A DNA stretch of 64,000 nt from Cornus controversa (taxonomy: Eukaryota > Streptophyta > Magnoliopsida > Cornales > Cornaceae). The stretch lies in NCBI GenBank assembly GCA_026545225.1, contig CM048845.1:57788033-57852032 (forward strand), read 5' to 3'. Below are positions 47,487-58,476 of this stretch, one piece after another (positions within the stretch are counted from its first letter, which is position 1; each line of letters opens with the position of its first letter). A program made the position numbers and the translations under genes. The notes under the pieces are model-generated. The model saw nothing but the letters and a program-made list of their open reading frames with translations, was not told the origin of the DNA and ran no database searches.

Positions 47487-48371
47487 GCAAAAATTAGATT
47501 TTGATAACCAAAATTAAAAAAATTATTTTACAGTGACTGTAAATTCAATAAAAAGTAAATAATAATCAAATTTAAAAATAATTGTCAATAAGTAATCATT
47601 TAACTTTAATATTTAAAATACCCTTCCCCTATTTAGAGATTTTCAATTATTTCTTTGTTCCTTTTTTTTTGTTTTCTCCAACCGCACCTCCACCTCCAAA
47701 TATCATAAATTTTAGAATTCATAATATTAATTTACGTTGTTATTAAGAATGACAAAAATTGATCAATGACTTTACAAAACGTTGAACCCATTTTTCTGAC
47801 TTCTGCTAATAGAATAGAATTGTTTTTAAACACTTGAGTTGCTTGTTTGACCGAGGTATCTCTAGATCTTCAATGAGAATGAGTCCATACAAGGTTTGAT
47901 AGGTATGATTGTCCAAAGTTGATAAGTGTGCACAGTTAACCCCTGTCATCCCTATTTTAATAATCAGATCAAACACGTTCTTAATCTACATGATATTAAT
48001 TATGGCAATGGCGTGTGACCATCATGTAGATTAATATCATAGTCCACTGCTGCATTCCATTCCCATTTTTTCCTTCTAAGACCTAATTTTAATTCAATGA
48101 TGTCAAAAGTCATAATTAATATCATAATTATAGCTTTTGAAACTTCTATATTTGGAGTGGAGTTGAAGAAGACGAAGAAAGGATATTGTATACTTTCTCA
48201 AATCAGAGATTAAATCTCTTGAGAGAAGAAATAGTATTTTGGACATTAAAGTTAAATGATTTATTATTGACAATTATTTTTTAGATTTGCTCATTGCGTA
48301 CCTTTTATTGAGTTTAAGGTTATTGTAAAGCAATTTTAATTCAATTTCGGTCATTAAAATCTATTTTTTCC
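47487..48371. mobile_element. Mutator-like foldback element
   Basis: The left arm (47487-47640, 'aaattagattttgataacc', 'ataattgtcaataagtaatc', 'atttaactttaat') is mirrored by the right arm (about 48215-48371). The flanks agree at 6 of 9 positions. A further copy of the same arm begins at 63780. Confidence 0.7.
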
Positions 48372-48375
48372 ATCT

Positions 48376-48417
<42 letters not shown>

Positions 48418-49039
48418 TTTTTATCTTCGGTGTTTAGCTAAAATCTTGAAAAAAATTTCGAAAAGATTTTTTCAGGGACTGTTTGGTAACGCTGTCAGAT
48501 TTCATTTTCTGGTTTCTGAAAAATAGAATTTGAAAACATGTTGTGTTGCCATTTCTGTCAAAAACAGAATATGTTTGGTAACATCAATTTTAAAAGCAAA
48601 AAATTGAAAATATGTTTGGTAACCCAAAATTAATTTTTTTTTTTTAAAATTAGTAGTATCTTTGATTAAAAATTATGTTTGAGTAATATGGTTCCAACTC
48701 ATTTTAAACAACATAAATGTGATATTACATATTTTATGTATATTCTTTTCTCCAAAATTACATTTGTTAGGACTTTATTTTAGTTTATTTAATTAATAAA
48801 TACATTTGTATGCATTTGCACGTTTTTGGTAATTGTCATAACTTGTAGCTATTTACGAGTCTGATGTCCAAATTGTAATCTAAATTGGTGGTCCAAGGTC
48901 CTGACAAATGTGCACGGGTCCATGATTGTATGCTTGTGTGTATATATATATATATTTTGGGTCGAACGAAATTAAATTAGCCGAAAACCCACTCGTAGGT
49001 TTTGACGAAAATAAAGTTACCCTAATCGGAGTGATTTTT
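48372..49039. other. Intergenic stretch before Tat element B
   Basis: 48476-48640 ('gggactgtttggtaac' and three more 'tttggtaac' strings) looks like one end of a miniature transposon. Nothing else is recognised. Confidence 0.4.
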
Positions 49040-52000
49040 TTATCGGTAACAGTAGCTTAGAGAACGTTGAAGAAGCAATTCGTGATTACAGACGTCCACT
49101 TTTCTTACAATCTCATTATGGGAAGATGATGAATCCATAAGATGCATGGAGTTCCCTCTACCCTGCACTAAGTTATGAGATGTTTGGCACCAAATGGGAA
49201 GGGAATAGTAGACCTTCTTGGTGACCAAATAGCCACCGAGGAATGCTACACCATAATAATCAAGCCCACACCTGAGAAAGAGAAAGCCCACATTGGCATT
49301 AGTTCTCAATAGCAATCACAGATACTCGACGACTTTGAAGAAGAGGAGGACAAGGAACTTACTCAGACCATACAACCCCTACAAACAATATCTCTCAACA
49401 AAAAGGTTTAAAAGCAGAACACCCAGATCGGCTCGGTCCTGCCAGAAATCGAGAAGAAGAAATTGGTTGAGGCCTTGCAAAAGAACATCGACGTGTTCGC
49501 TTGGAGCCACATGGATATGTCGGGAATAGATCTGACCCTAGCCAGCGACAGTCTGAATGTAGACCCTACAAGAACTCCCGTTAAACAAAAGAAAAGGAGG
49601 TTCGCTCTAGAAAAGAACAGAATAATCGCAGAAGAAGTAGAACAAACTACTGCAAGCCAAATTCATTAAGGAGGTAAAATACCTAGATTGGCTCTCGAAC
49701 GTAGTAGTGGTAAATAAGAAGAACGAAAAATGGAGGGTCTGCATCGATTTCACTAATTTGAATAAGGTTTGTCCAAATGATTACTACCCTCTTCCAAAGA
49801 TTGATCAGATGGTAGACACTACGGCAGGATATGAACGATTGACCTTCCTGGATGTGTACTCAGGTTACAATTAGATCCCGATGGATCCAAAAGATGAGAA
49901 AAAATGTCTTTTATCACAGAAGGGGGAACTTACTATTATAAGGTGATGCCCTTTGGTTTGAAAAATGCAGGGGCAACCTACCAATGCCTGATTATTGGCA
50001 AAACGGTGGAAGCTTGTATAGATGACATGGTGGTCAAAAGCTTAAAAAAAGAAAATCATCTGAAACACTTGCAAGAGGTGATTGACATTCTCAGGAACTA
50101 CAACATGAAATTCAACCCATTAAAGTGTTCGTTCAGAGTTTCTTCCGGATAATTTCTTGGACACATGGTTAGTCACATTGGAATCGAAGCAAATCCTGCA
50201 CAAATAATAGCCATCGTCGTCCAAAGTCCAGAACCCAAAACCCACAAAGATGTGCAGATCTTAACCAAACGGATAGCAGTGTTTAGCAGATTCATCTCGC
50301 AACTTTTTGACAGATGCAAGCCCTTTTTCGATGCCATTGGAAAAAAAAATGGAAGATGTGTGTGGGATAGGGACCAATTAGAGGCCTTAAAGAAATTAAA
50401 AGAATACATGTTGAGCCCTCCAATCTTATCGATACCAAAGGATACAAAACCACTATATCTATACATTGCAGTGTCACAAGCGTCGAAAAAAACTACACTG
50501 GTTAGGGAAGAAGGCTGAAAATAACACCCAATATTCTACACAAGTAAGACAATGAAAGATGTTAATCGAAGATACATGAAAGCAGAAAAATTAATCTTGG
50601 CCCTAGTACACACAGAGAAAAAACTGAGGCATTATTTTGAATCCCACACTATAATAGTACTGACCACTCTACCTTTAAGGGCAATCCTCATCAAACCAGA
50701 AACATCAGGAAGGATGATGAAGTGGATAATGGACTTTGGGTTTTTGACATTCGGTTCAAACCTAGAGTTGTAAAGAAAGGCCAAGTGGTAGCAGACTTCT
50801 TGCTGGAATACGAACCAAAAGACGAGGAGGAAAATAGGGTAATACCAACATAGGAAGTTTATGTGGATGGATTCGTAAGCCAAACAGGTTGGAGCAGGGA
50901 TTAAAGTCAAGAATCTAGACGAAACAAAGATCAATCATGTTGTCAAATTCGAGTTCAAGGCATCAAATAACATAACAGAGTACGAAGCTCTTCTAACGAG
51001 TCTATAATTAGCAAAATCCTTGTATGTAAAGGATCTATCAATTTTCAGTGATTTTCATCTGATTATGAAGCAGGTTGACGGAGAATATCACACCAGAGAA
51101 GAGAAATGAATGCTTACTGAAAAATGGTAATCAAGGAAGTAGAGGAATTCGATTAGATCATGCTCAACCATATTCCAAGGGAACATAATAAGAAAACAAA
51201 TTGATTAGCCTATTCAGCTTCCTACGCAGAAGAATCGCGAACCAAGATATCCATGATAAAAATCTTAGATGAGCTAAGCATAGGGCAGCCCCACCAAGTG
51301 TCCATAATCTTAAAGGAACCAAGCTGGATGGACCCATTCATGGTTTATCTGATCGAAAAGATCATTTTGAAGCAAAGGGAAAATGCAATAAATCTTAAAA
51401 TGAAAGTAACAAAATGTTCAATTATCAACAATCATTTATATAGAAGATCATATTCAGGGCCTCTCCTTAGATGTCTGACACCCTCTGAAGCTAGGTGGTT
51501 CTCAAATAAATCCATGAAGGGGTCTGCAGAAACTACACTGGAGGAAGATCCTTAGCTCATAAGGCCCTGATACAGGGATACTTCTGGCCATTTATGGCCC
51601 GAGATGCAGCAGAGTAGTCTAAAAATTGCGATAAGTGTTAGTTGCTTGCGAACATGTTACATCAACCACCAAGTGACTTAAATGTGATGACTAGTCCATG
51701 GTAGTTTGCTTGATGGGGAATGACAACAAATTATTTCACCAAATGGGTCAAAGCTGAAGCTTACGTATCAATTACACATTCCCAACTAAAGAAGTTTATC
51801 TGGAACAACATTATTTTCCGCTTCGGGCTCTCCATATCGATAATCATGGACAACGGGAAGAACTTAGATAATCGATCTGTATTCTTCAAGAAATATGGCG
51901 TTAACCAGAACCTCTCCTCAAGATCATATCCTCAGGAAAATGGGCAAGATGAAATCACAAACAAAACTCTTTGCCAACATCCAAAAGGAGTTAGAGAGTA

Positions 52001-52502
52001 GAAAAGGGTGCTGGCTGGAAAAACTCCCAAACGTTTTATGGGCCTACAGGACAACTCCTCGACGACCAACCAGAGAAGTCCGTTCAACTTGACTTATGGA
52101 ACAAAAGCAGTCATTCCAACTGAACTCGTAGTTCTAACCCTCAGGTCAGAATGGTTTGAAGGAGAAGAAAATGATCAATAGATCGAACGTAATTTAGATT
52201 TGCTAGAAGAATGAAGGGAAGTGGCTTAAATCAGGTTGGCATCATACCAACAGACTATATGGAGTAGTTACAACAAGAAAGTCAAGCCCAGGATCTTTGA
52301 ACGAGGAGATTGGGTCCTACAAAAGGTCACTGCAAACACTAAGGGGTTAAACGTAGTAAAACTTGCAGTAAATTGGGAAGGACCATATGAAATCATTGGG
52401 GTGATTGAGAAAGGGGCTTATAGATTGCGCAAAGTACATGAAGATAGGGCGCTAATCATGAAACCATGGAATGCAATGCACTTGAAAAGGTATTATGTGT
52501 AA
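49040..52502 (+). pseudogene. pol of Tat element B, multiply broken
   Basis: Domains in order: a linker with IDVFAWSHMDMSGID (about 49490), a reverse transcriptase with WLSNVVVVNKKNEKWRVCIDF (49690-49750), VMPFGLKNAGATYQ (49945) and CIDDMVVKS (50017, where the family has YIDD, and a short deletion precedes it). RNase H (50300-50700) and a second RNase H (about 50850-51080, VYVDG and then a frameshift) follow. The integrase has its zinc-binding region near 51450-51660, NYFTKWVKAEAY at 51724, MDNGKNLDN at 51846, YPQENGQ at 51930 and WAYRTTP at 52040, and a C-terminal domain ending WNAMHLKRYYV at 52500. Several stops and frameshifts mean it is inactive. Confidence 0.88.
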
Positions 52503-52713
52503 CCCCCACAAATGAATTTTGTTAATTTTCAGTTAAATAAATGAGACAAGCAATTTTTTAACATTATCTCTTGTAAGTCGGGTCCCACATTGAATAAGGG
52601 AACACGCCAGCATGAAATTTATATGCAAAAAAGTCCACCCTAGTAAGCAAAGGTAGTAGGATTGCATATCGAAGAGAGGTCTCACTGCATAATGCCACTG
52701 TATTGCCTTTTTC

Positions 52714-52753
52714 ACCCAATTATGAATTAAGATAGCTAAGGCATAACCAGCCG
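52714..52753. repeat. Left remnant of the 42-bp tandem array
   Basis: 'aattatgaattaagatagc' and 'ggcataaccagccg' match the units at 54831-55115. The inserted LTR cut the array here. Confidence 0.85.
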
Positions 52754-54826
52754 TGTGGAGATCGGGTCCAATTTTGACCGATTTTCTTCTTATTCATCAT
52801 TTTTATCATAAATGAATTTTAAATGATGTTTCACATGTTTTAAAAGTAGAAAACATGTTTGAAAACTTGTTCAGAGGTTTGGAGAAATTTTCGGAGCGTT
52901 TAGTGAAATTTGAGATTTTCGGGTCGGTAGGACTCGGACGCGGGTTAGGTGGGCCTGGGAATCCGAAATTGTTTTGGAAAAACTTAATTTTGGTTTTAGA
53001 ACAAATAAAAATTTAAAAGTGTTAAGGAAGTGATTTCGGAGCCGTAGCCGCTTTTGAAATTGAAAACGGAGTTGGGAGGGTACATTAAGTGGCTTGGGGG
53101 CATTTTGATCATTTTGCACCCAAGATATTATAAATATCAAGTGGCTGGAATATTTTCTCATTTGTGCACAGCCACTACAGCTGACCAGCTCTCTCTCTCT
53201 CCCTTTTTATATCTTCTCCTTCTCTCTTCATTTCGGAAGTGTTGAGCTTATATTTGGAAGTTTTCGTAGAAGGACAAAGTAAACTATGGGTTAAGGGCTT
53301 CCGCTTGAACTGGACAAAAGCAGATTTGGAAGAAGTTGAATCTTAGAAGATTCTAGGATTTTGCTAGAAAAAGCTTCAAACTTGAGGTAGGGGTGTTTTT
53401 TCTCTCTTATCGATTCCTAGGTTTTGGTGAGTTTGGGAATGGGTTGGTTGTGTTAGCATGCGTGGGACAATGGTGGGGGTTGAATGATTTGTCTTTCCCT
53501 TTTTCATTGTGAATTATACATGTTTATAATGTTCATATTGTGATATATGATGCTTGCGAATGTACCCATGTTGAATGTATGGAATTATGAGTATGTTTGG
53601 AAATATGATGAATTATATGCATGATTTTGAGCATATATATGATTATTTGTGGTGTATGAGGGTATGATGCATGCTAGAATTATATAAAACATGAATGTAT
53701 ATAGGAGAGCATAAGAAATATAATATATGTCAAATATGCCTAATGTGCATGTATATGTGTATATCGGAGAATTGTCCAAGTGAACTATACATAGGGTTCG
53801 GAGTTGTATATCGGGTTTCAAATGCATATGTATATTAATTGGATTGAGTTGACTTAGCATGAAAACACGGAATATGTTATGTAGAGTGACGACATCATTG
53901 TTATATATCATATAGGTCAGTGTCGGGTTGATGCTTAGGTGGGTTGAGACATTCCTACTGAGCTAGTTATTTTGCTCACCCCTCTCCCCTCCCCCTCCCC
54001 CCCCCCCCCCAATTTTTTTACAGATAAGGCACTGGTGATAGACAAAACTTGAATATTTAAGTGGATTTTCTTGTAACATTTTTGAGATATTTGGATGTTG
54101 TACATATTGCTATCCATGCCAGCTTGTGACATGTTGATTTTCATAAAAATTGTAGTCATAAACAAACTACTTGTACTTTGGATCCTCTTATGTAAACCAT
54201 GTGGACAAACTATGGATTTTGGATAGATGTATGAATAGAGCATATGTTTTGGATCCAATGCATGAAATGCATGATTTTATAGTATTTTATTTATATTTCA
54301 AGGTAGTATGAGATGATATGAGGATAAGAAAATCATTTCGACATGAATTGCTTAGGTTGTTGAGCACTTGAGAATTCTGTAGAAATTACAGTCGAGTGAT
54401 TACGACGCATCTTAATCCCCATTACGATGGATCGTAATCCGGTGATACATCGTAATCCCTATTGTGATGGATCGTAAAAATGTTGAGAAAAATTAGTTGA
54501 AACCAGCACATTTCATTTTGCAGAATGTAGCTATACATTTGCGATGCATCATAAATTACGATGCATCGCAATCTCCATTACTATGGATCGAAATTCACAG
54601 TTGGACTGACAATTGGAGTATTGTATGGATATGCATATGTGGTCATGTGTGGGGCCTATTGAGACGTGTTAATGTTGAGTTATACGGATATAGCTGTTTG
54701 TATACGATTAAGCTTCCACGGTAATTAAAAGTAGAGATAGTTCATTGGGACTTAATGGATGGACTTACCTTCGGGATTCGGGCTCAGAGATAGAGTCTCC
54801 GGTGACTCAAAAATTGGGGCAAGACT
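52754..54826 (+). mobile_element. Solo LTR (copy 3), 2073 bp, with 5-bp target duplication
   Basis: It begins TGTGGAGATCGGG and ends 'ttggggcaagact'; the family end is probably ...GACA, with a last-base change here. The flanks are AGCCG at 52749-52753 and 54827-54831, and removing the insert rejoins a tandem-repeat unit in phase. A TATA box 'attataaatat' lies at 53127-53137, with a CT-rich leader after it. The conserved 'tgcttaggtgggttgagac' block and a run of C (53990-54010) follow. No internal region is left, so it is a solo LTR from recombination. The Tekay/Del-like assignment is inference. Confidence 0.82.
54395..54595. repeat. GATGGATCGTAATC-type short repeats in the solo LTR
   Basis: Variants of 'gatggatcgtaatc' and 'gatgcatcgcaatc' recur about eight times in both orientations. 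This occupies the position of the 64-bp array in LTR copy 2. Confidence 0.75.
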
Positions 54827-54830
54827 AGCC

Positions 54831-55115
54831 GAACGCCAATTATGAATTAAAATGGCTAAAGCATGATTAGTCGAACGCTAATTATGAATTAAGATGGCTA
54901 AGGCATAACCAACCGAACGCCAAATTGAAATTAATTGACTAAGGCATGACTAGCTGAACACCAATTATGAATTAAAGTGGCTAAGGCATAACCAGCCGAA
55001 AGCCAATTATGAATTAAAATGGCTAAGACATGACCAGTCGAACGCCAATTATGAATTGAATTGGCTAAGGTGTGACTAGCTGAATGTTAATTATGAATTA
55101 AATGATTGGTTGAGT
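54831..55115. repeat. Tandem repeat, 42-bp period, 3' of pol in element B
   Basis: 'gaacgccaattatgaatt' or variants start at about 54831, 54873, 54915, 54956 and 54998 and onward, each followed by 'atggctaaggcataacc'-like sequence. It continues the remnant at 52714-52753. Confidence 0.9.
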
Positions 55116-55319
55116 GCTAATTATAGAACATGGTGGTCTAGATATTGTAAATCAAACATCAACCATAAAAAAGTAGTACAAACAAGAAACATAGACAAAA
55201 ATAAACTCAGAATTTCCATTAAAATAAGCAAATGCACATTACAAATGCTCCCAACAGGTCGAGGGTAGTTACAAAAAAGAAAAGGGCTGAAAACAAAAAA
55301 CTCAGGCTGCATCATTCTC

Positions 55320-57464
55320 CTAGGTAAGATCAATCAAACTAGAAGGGACAATAGAGGTACCCAGTAGGATCGGCACCCATTGAGCTAGGAATTTCGGAGG
55401 AGTTAAGAAATTACAGAATGTCTTCCTCTTTAACACCAATCTTAAGATCCTGATAGGTTTGATCTTCAACACCCATCTCTTGATCATACTGGCTGGGGCC
55501 ATTTGGATAAGAGCGCTCATCATTAGCAGCGATTGCATATTCAAATCCAGCCCTATATGCCTCAGTATTGCAGATCTTCACAGTTTGAGACAACATTTTG
55601 AACATGGCCCTCGCCCCTGCCTCAAGCTTCTGAACTTGCTCCTGAAGGGATTTGACATTGAGCTCGGAGTCGCAGGCCTTGGATCAACAATGGCTATTTG
55701 TAGTTTAGCATTTTCCTTTTCTTTTTGGAATTGCTCGCACAAGGCCCTGTTCTTCTTGAACTCTACTTGGAAGGCTTTAGACTTCACATTCTCATTCGCC
55801 GCCTTTCTCATTGTCGTTCTGAAGTCAGCCTTGACTTTCCTTCTCTAGACATCAAATTAACTTATTGACCTTGATCGCAACTTGCTCGACCATACAACAT
55901 ATGGTCATCACTCCGAACATATTCTGAAAAGACATAGTGAAGTTAACACACCAAACATAAAAGGAAGAATGTAAAAAGAAAGAGCAAAAAGAAATTATCC
56001 TCAGGGCCAGATTAAGACTGGACTCTATCAGATTCCTAACGGACAATTCCTTCATCTTCTAATCTTCTTTGGGAGGCCAAATCCTTTTTATGTAAGCCTT
56101 CATGGCTTCCTTATCATTTAGAATTGAATCCTCAGCAGAAAGAGGAACTCCGTTCATTTTCACCATCAGGTAAACCCATGGCTCGACCGCTGAAGAGCTT
56201 TGAGCATGTGATCCATCTCCAGAAGATGGGACAGACACAACCCCTCTATCAACATCAGAAGGAGGAGTCGTAAATGGGGAAGGGAGAGCAGACGTCTTAG
56301 GGGACTTAGACGGAGGAATGATTTGGTCAGCCTAAACTAATTAGGGTTCAGAAGGGGACTTCTCTTCGTCATCTCATCCTAACTAAGCCTTTTTTGCAAC
56401 GAAGCTGCGAGCTTCTTCCCTTGTTCAGATAGAGGCCCCCTAACTCAGATTGCGTATTACCCTTACGACGGGTGGTCTTGGGCAAACTCATATTTTTCAC
56501 TCTCCAAGCCTTTTTGGAGATAGCCTTCAAGGTCTGAGGTGCAAGCAAAGGTGAAGAAGTGGGAAGATTATTCCACACGTTGTCCCGAATGAGGCGTGCC
56601 TCAACCTTCGAACGAGGAAGTAAATCTTTAACTGCACCAAAATAAATATAGATGTCCTTAAAAAGAAAAATTTCACAAACTATACAACCACAATGAATAT
56701 CAAGAAAAGAATCAAATGAGGGTATACCTACTCCACTGAACCTCATTGGAATCAGGTACTTATCAAAGAATGAAACTTTCCATTTACCCCCCCCCCCCAC
56801 CCTCATAACTATGAGCTGCTCGTTCTAACCTTTGTCAGAGGAAGGATGACTAAAACATAATGATCTGCCCGATTGAGGGTAAAAATGATAACAATTCTTC
56901 TCATGCTTTATGGCACTTACTTGGTAGCAAGCAAAAAGATAGTCGAAACCTAGTTTGAGTTTTCTAGTGCAATTCAAGGCTAGAATGCTTGAAATAACCC
57001 TAAAGGAATTGGGGTTAACCTGAAGAGGTGCCAAGTTCATTTGGTAGAGGACCAAAAGAAAGGATGAAGTGGAAAATGACACGCTGGGAAGTGTTTGGCC
57101 TAGAATACCATCTCATCATCACCCAACCCGTCCCCAACACGAAAATTGAAGTCTGAAGGGTAATGCCTAAGGGTAACATCAGATGGGATTTTGAAATCTG
57201 CCCTAAGTTTCTCCAAATTCACAAAAACCCTAGCTGTATTAGAGAGGTCGACCTCTTCTGAACTAAACATGGAGGGATCAGTACCTTCTAACCCCACTAG
57301 TTCGAAAGAAAGAACACCAGCTGGTTAGCTGGAGGAAGAAAACCCTCCGAGGAAGAAGAAGAACGACCCTCATTCTCACTCTCATTTAGGAAATCATTAA
57401 CAGATTGATAGACTTCTGTCTTTTCAAAATAGTCAACGATCTCCACCCTTTTTGCCTTACTCAT
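55320..57464 (-). pseudogene. Antisense extra ORF of Tat element B, broken
   Basis: From ATG at 57464 on the minus strand: MSKAKRVEIVDYFEK, a Ser/Glu-rich stretch, then after a frameshift EGTDPSMFSSEEVDLSNTA and FKIPSDVTLRHYPSDF (57290-57130), then LAPLQVNPNSFRVISSILAL with CYHFYPQSGR (57050-56860), a basic part with TRRKGNTQSE (about 56450), a Lys/Glu coiled coil (55811-55700, EFKKNRALCEQFQKEKENAK) and a tail with ILLGTSIVPSSLIDL at the stop 55320-55322. The layout parallels the ORF at 13375-15349 in element A. Stops and frameshifts break it. In some elements this ORF has introns, so some breaks could be splice sites. Its function is unknown. Confidence 0.65.
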
Positions 57465-57769
57465 GTTTGTAAATAAATAGCAAGAAAATAGAGGATGAGA
57501 AACACTGACTTCAGAACAAGAAGAGCAAAAATCACTGTAGAAAACAAGGTGAAGAATCGTCGGAAGTATGAAGAATAGTGTTGTGTATGCGATAAGTAGA
57601 CCCTCAACTCACAACATATCAATTTGAAGCACTTAAAACCCTAACATTTTGGCGGCTAAGACACGTTCCCCAAAAATAAGAAATCGTGTTACTGCAACTG
57701 TCGCACATTAAAGCTAAAAATTCCCTCCAACTTTCGAATCCAAAAGATGAAATATATTTTGGGGCAAAG

Positions 57770-58130
57770 TGTGGAGGAAAAAATCCAACCAGTGAGGAAA
57801 TGACACGTGTGATGTCCGACGAGGCAATGACTTGGCAACCACCTCATCTTGGAGGGTCCACATCGCGTTCGACAAAAATGGAAATCAATAACTGGATATT
57901 TGAAATTGATTAGCCAAAATTAGCGTGATCCATGTAGCAAGATCACAATGATTGAGGAGGAAATCATGCATTTCTCCCCCGATTGGGGAGAAAATCATGG
58001 AACAATTGTAGCCCAAAAACGAATATAAAAGAAATAGAAAACACTGCAAAAGGGCGATGAACTTCCCATATAACAAAATTTTCAATATCTTTACTTGAAT
58101 TTTACTTTATAAAAAGATAAAAATAAAATG
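57770..58130 (+). repeat. Candidate 3' LTR of element B
   Basis: It begins TGTGGAGG right after 'ggggcaaag', a plausible polypurine tract. A TATA-like 'gaatataaaag' lies at about 58023. The right edge is a guess, because no second LTR exists for comparison. Confidence 0.4.
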
Positions 58131-58306
58131 CCAAAAGACATTGGTAAAGTGCCAATAATAGCTACCTAAATCAAACACCTATTTATGATCTATTTTAGTA
58201 TCATTTTATATTGTTGGTATGTCATTGTTTAGGAGAGATTATTCAATAAAATAGTGATACCATGTCATTTCATTTACTTTGTATCACTAATTAAGTAAAT
58301 ATTTGT

Positions 58307-58314
58307 GTATAAAC
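58307..58314 (+). promoter_or_regulatory. TATA box of the lectin receptor kinase gene
   Basis: 'gtataaac' lies about 165 bp before the ATG, followed by a CT-rich leader ending 'tctctctctctcatcaaac' near 58467. The position is plausible but unproved. Confidence 0.45.
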
Positions 58315-58476
58315 ACACGGTCCACTTAATCTATTCTTCTGAGTTTAATGCACTAGAATATTTTAGTTGTAGCTTTTAAGGGTAATTGATCTAATTGGAC
58401 TCTCGTTTCCAATTCCATCCTCTCAGATCTGAATAGCCGGCGACCGAATCTCTCTCTCTCATCAAACTCTATCCAA

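Larger units (their letters stand above)
49040..58130 (+). mobile_element. Decayed Tat-lineage Ty3 retrotransposon B, split by a solo LTR
   Basis: Plus-strand order: the end of protease/start of reverse transcriptase, both RNase H domains, integrase, a 42-bp tandem array interrupted by an inserted LTR (52754-54826), an antisense ORF (55320-57464) and a putative 3' LTR. gag and the 5' LTR are missing. The plan is the same as in element A, in the opposite direction, but the two are clearly diverged at protein level. Confidence 0.78.

Noticed and set aside
54831..55115. CRISPR-like array
   Set aside because: Units are contiguous with no unique spacers and lie in a plant retrotransposon; it is an ordinary tandem repeat.
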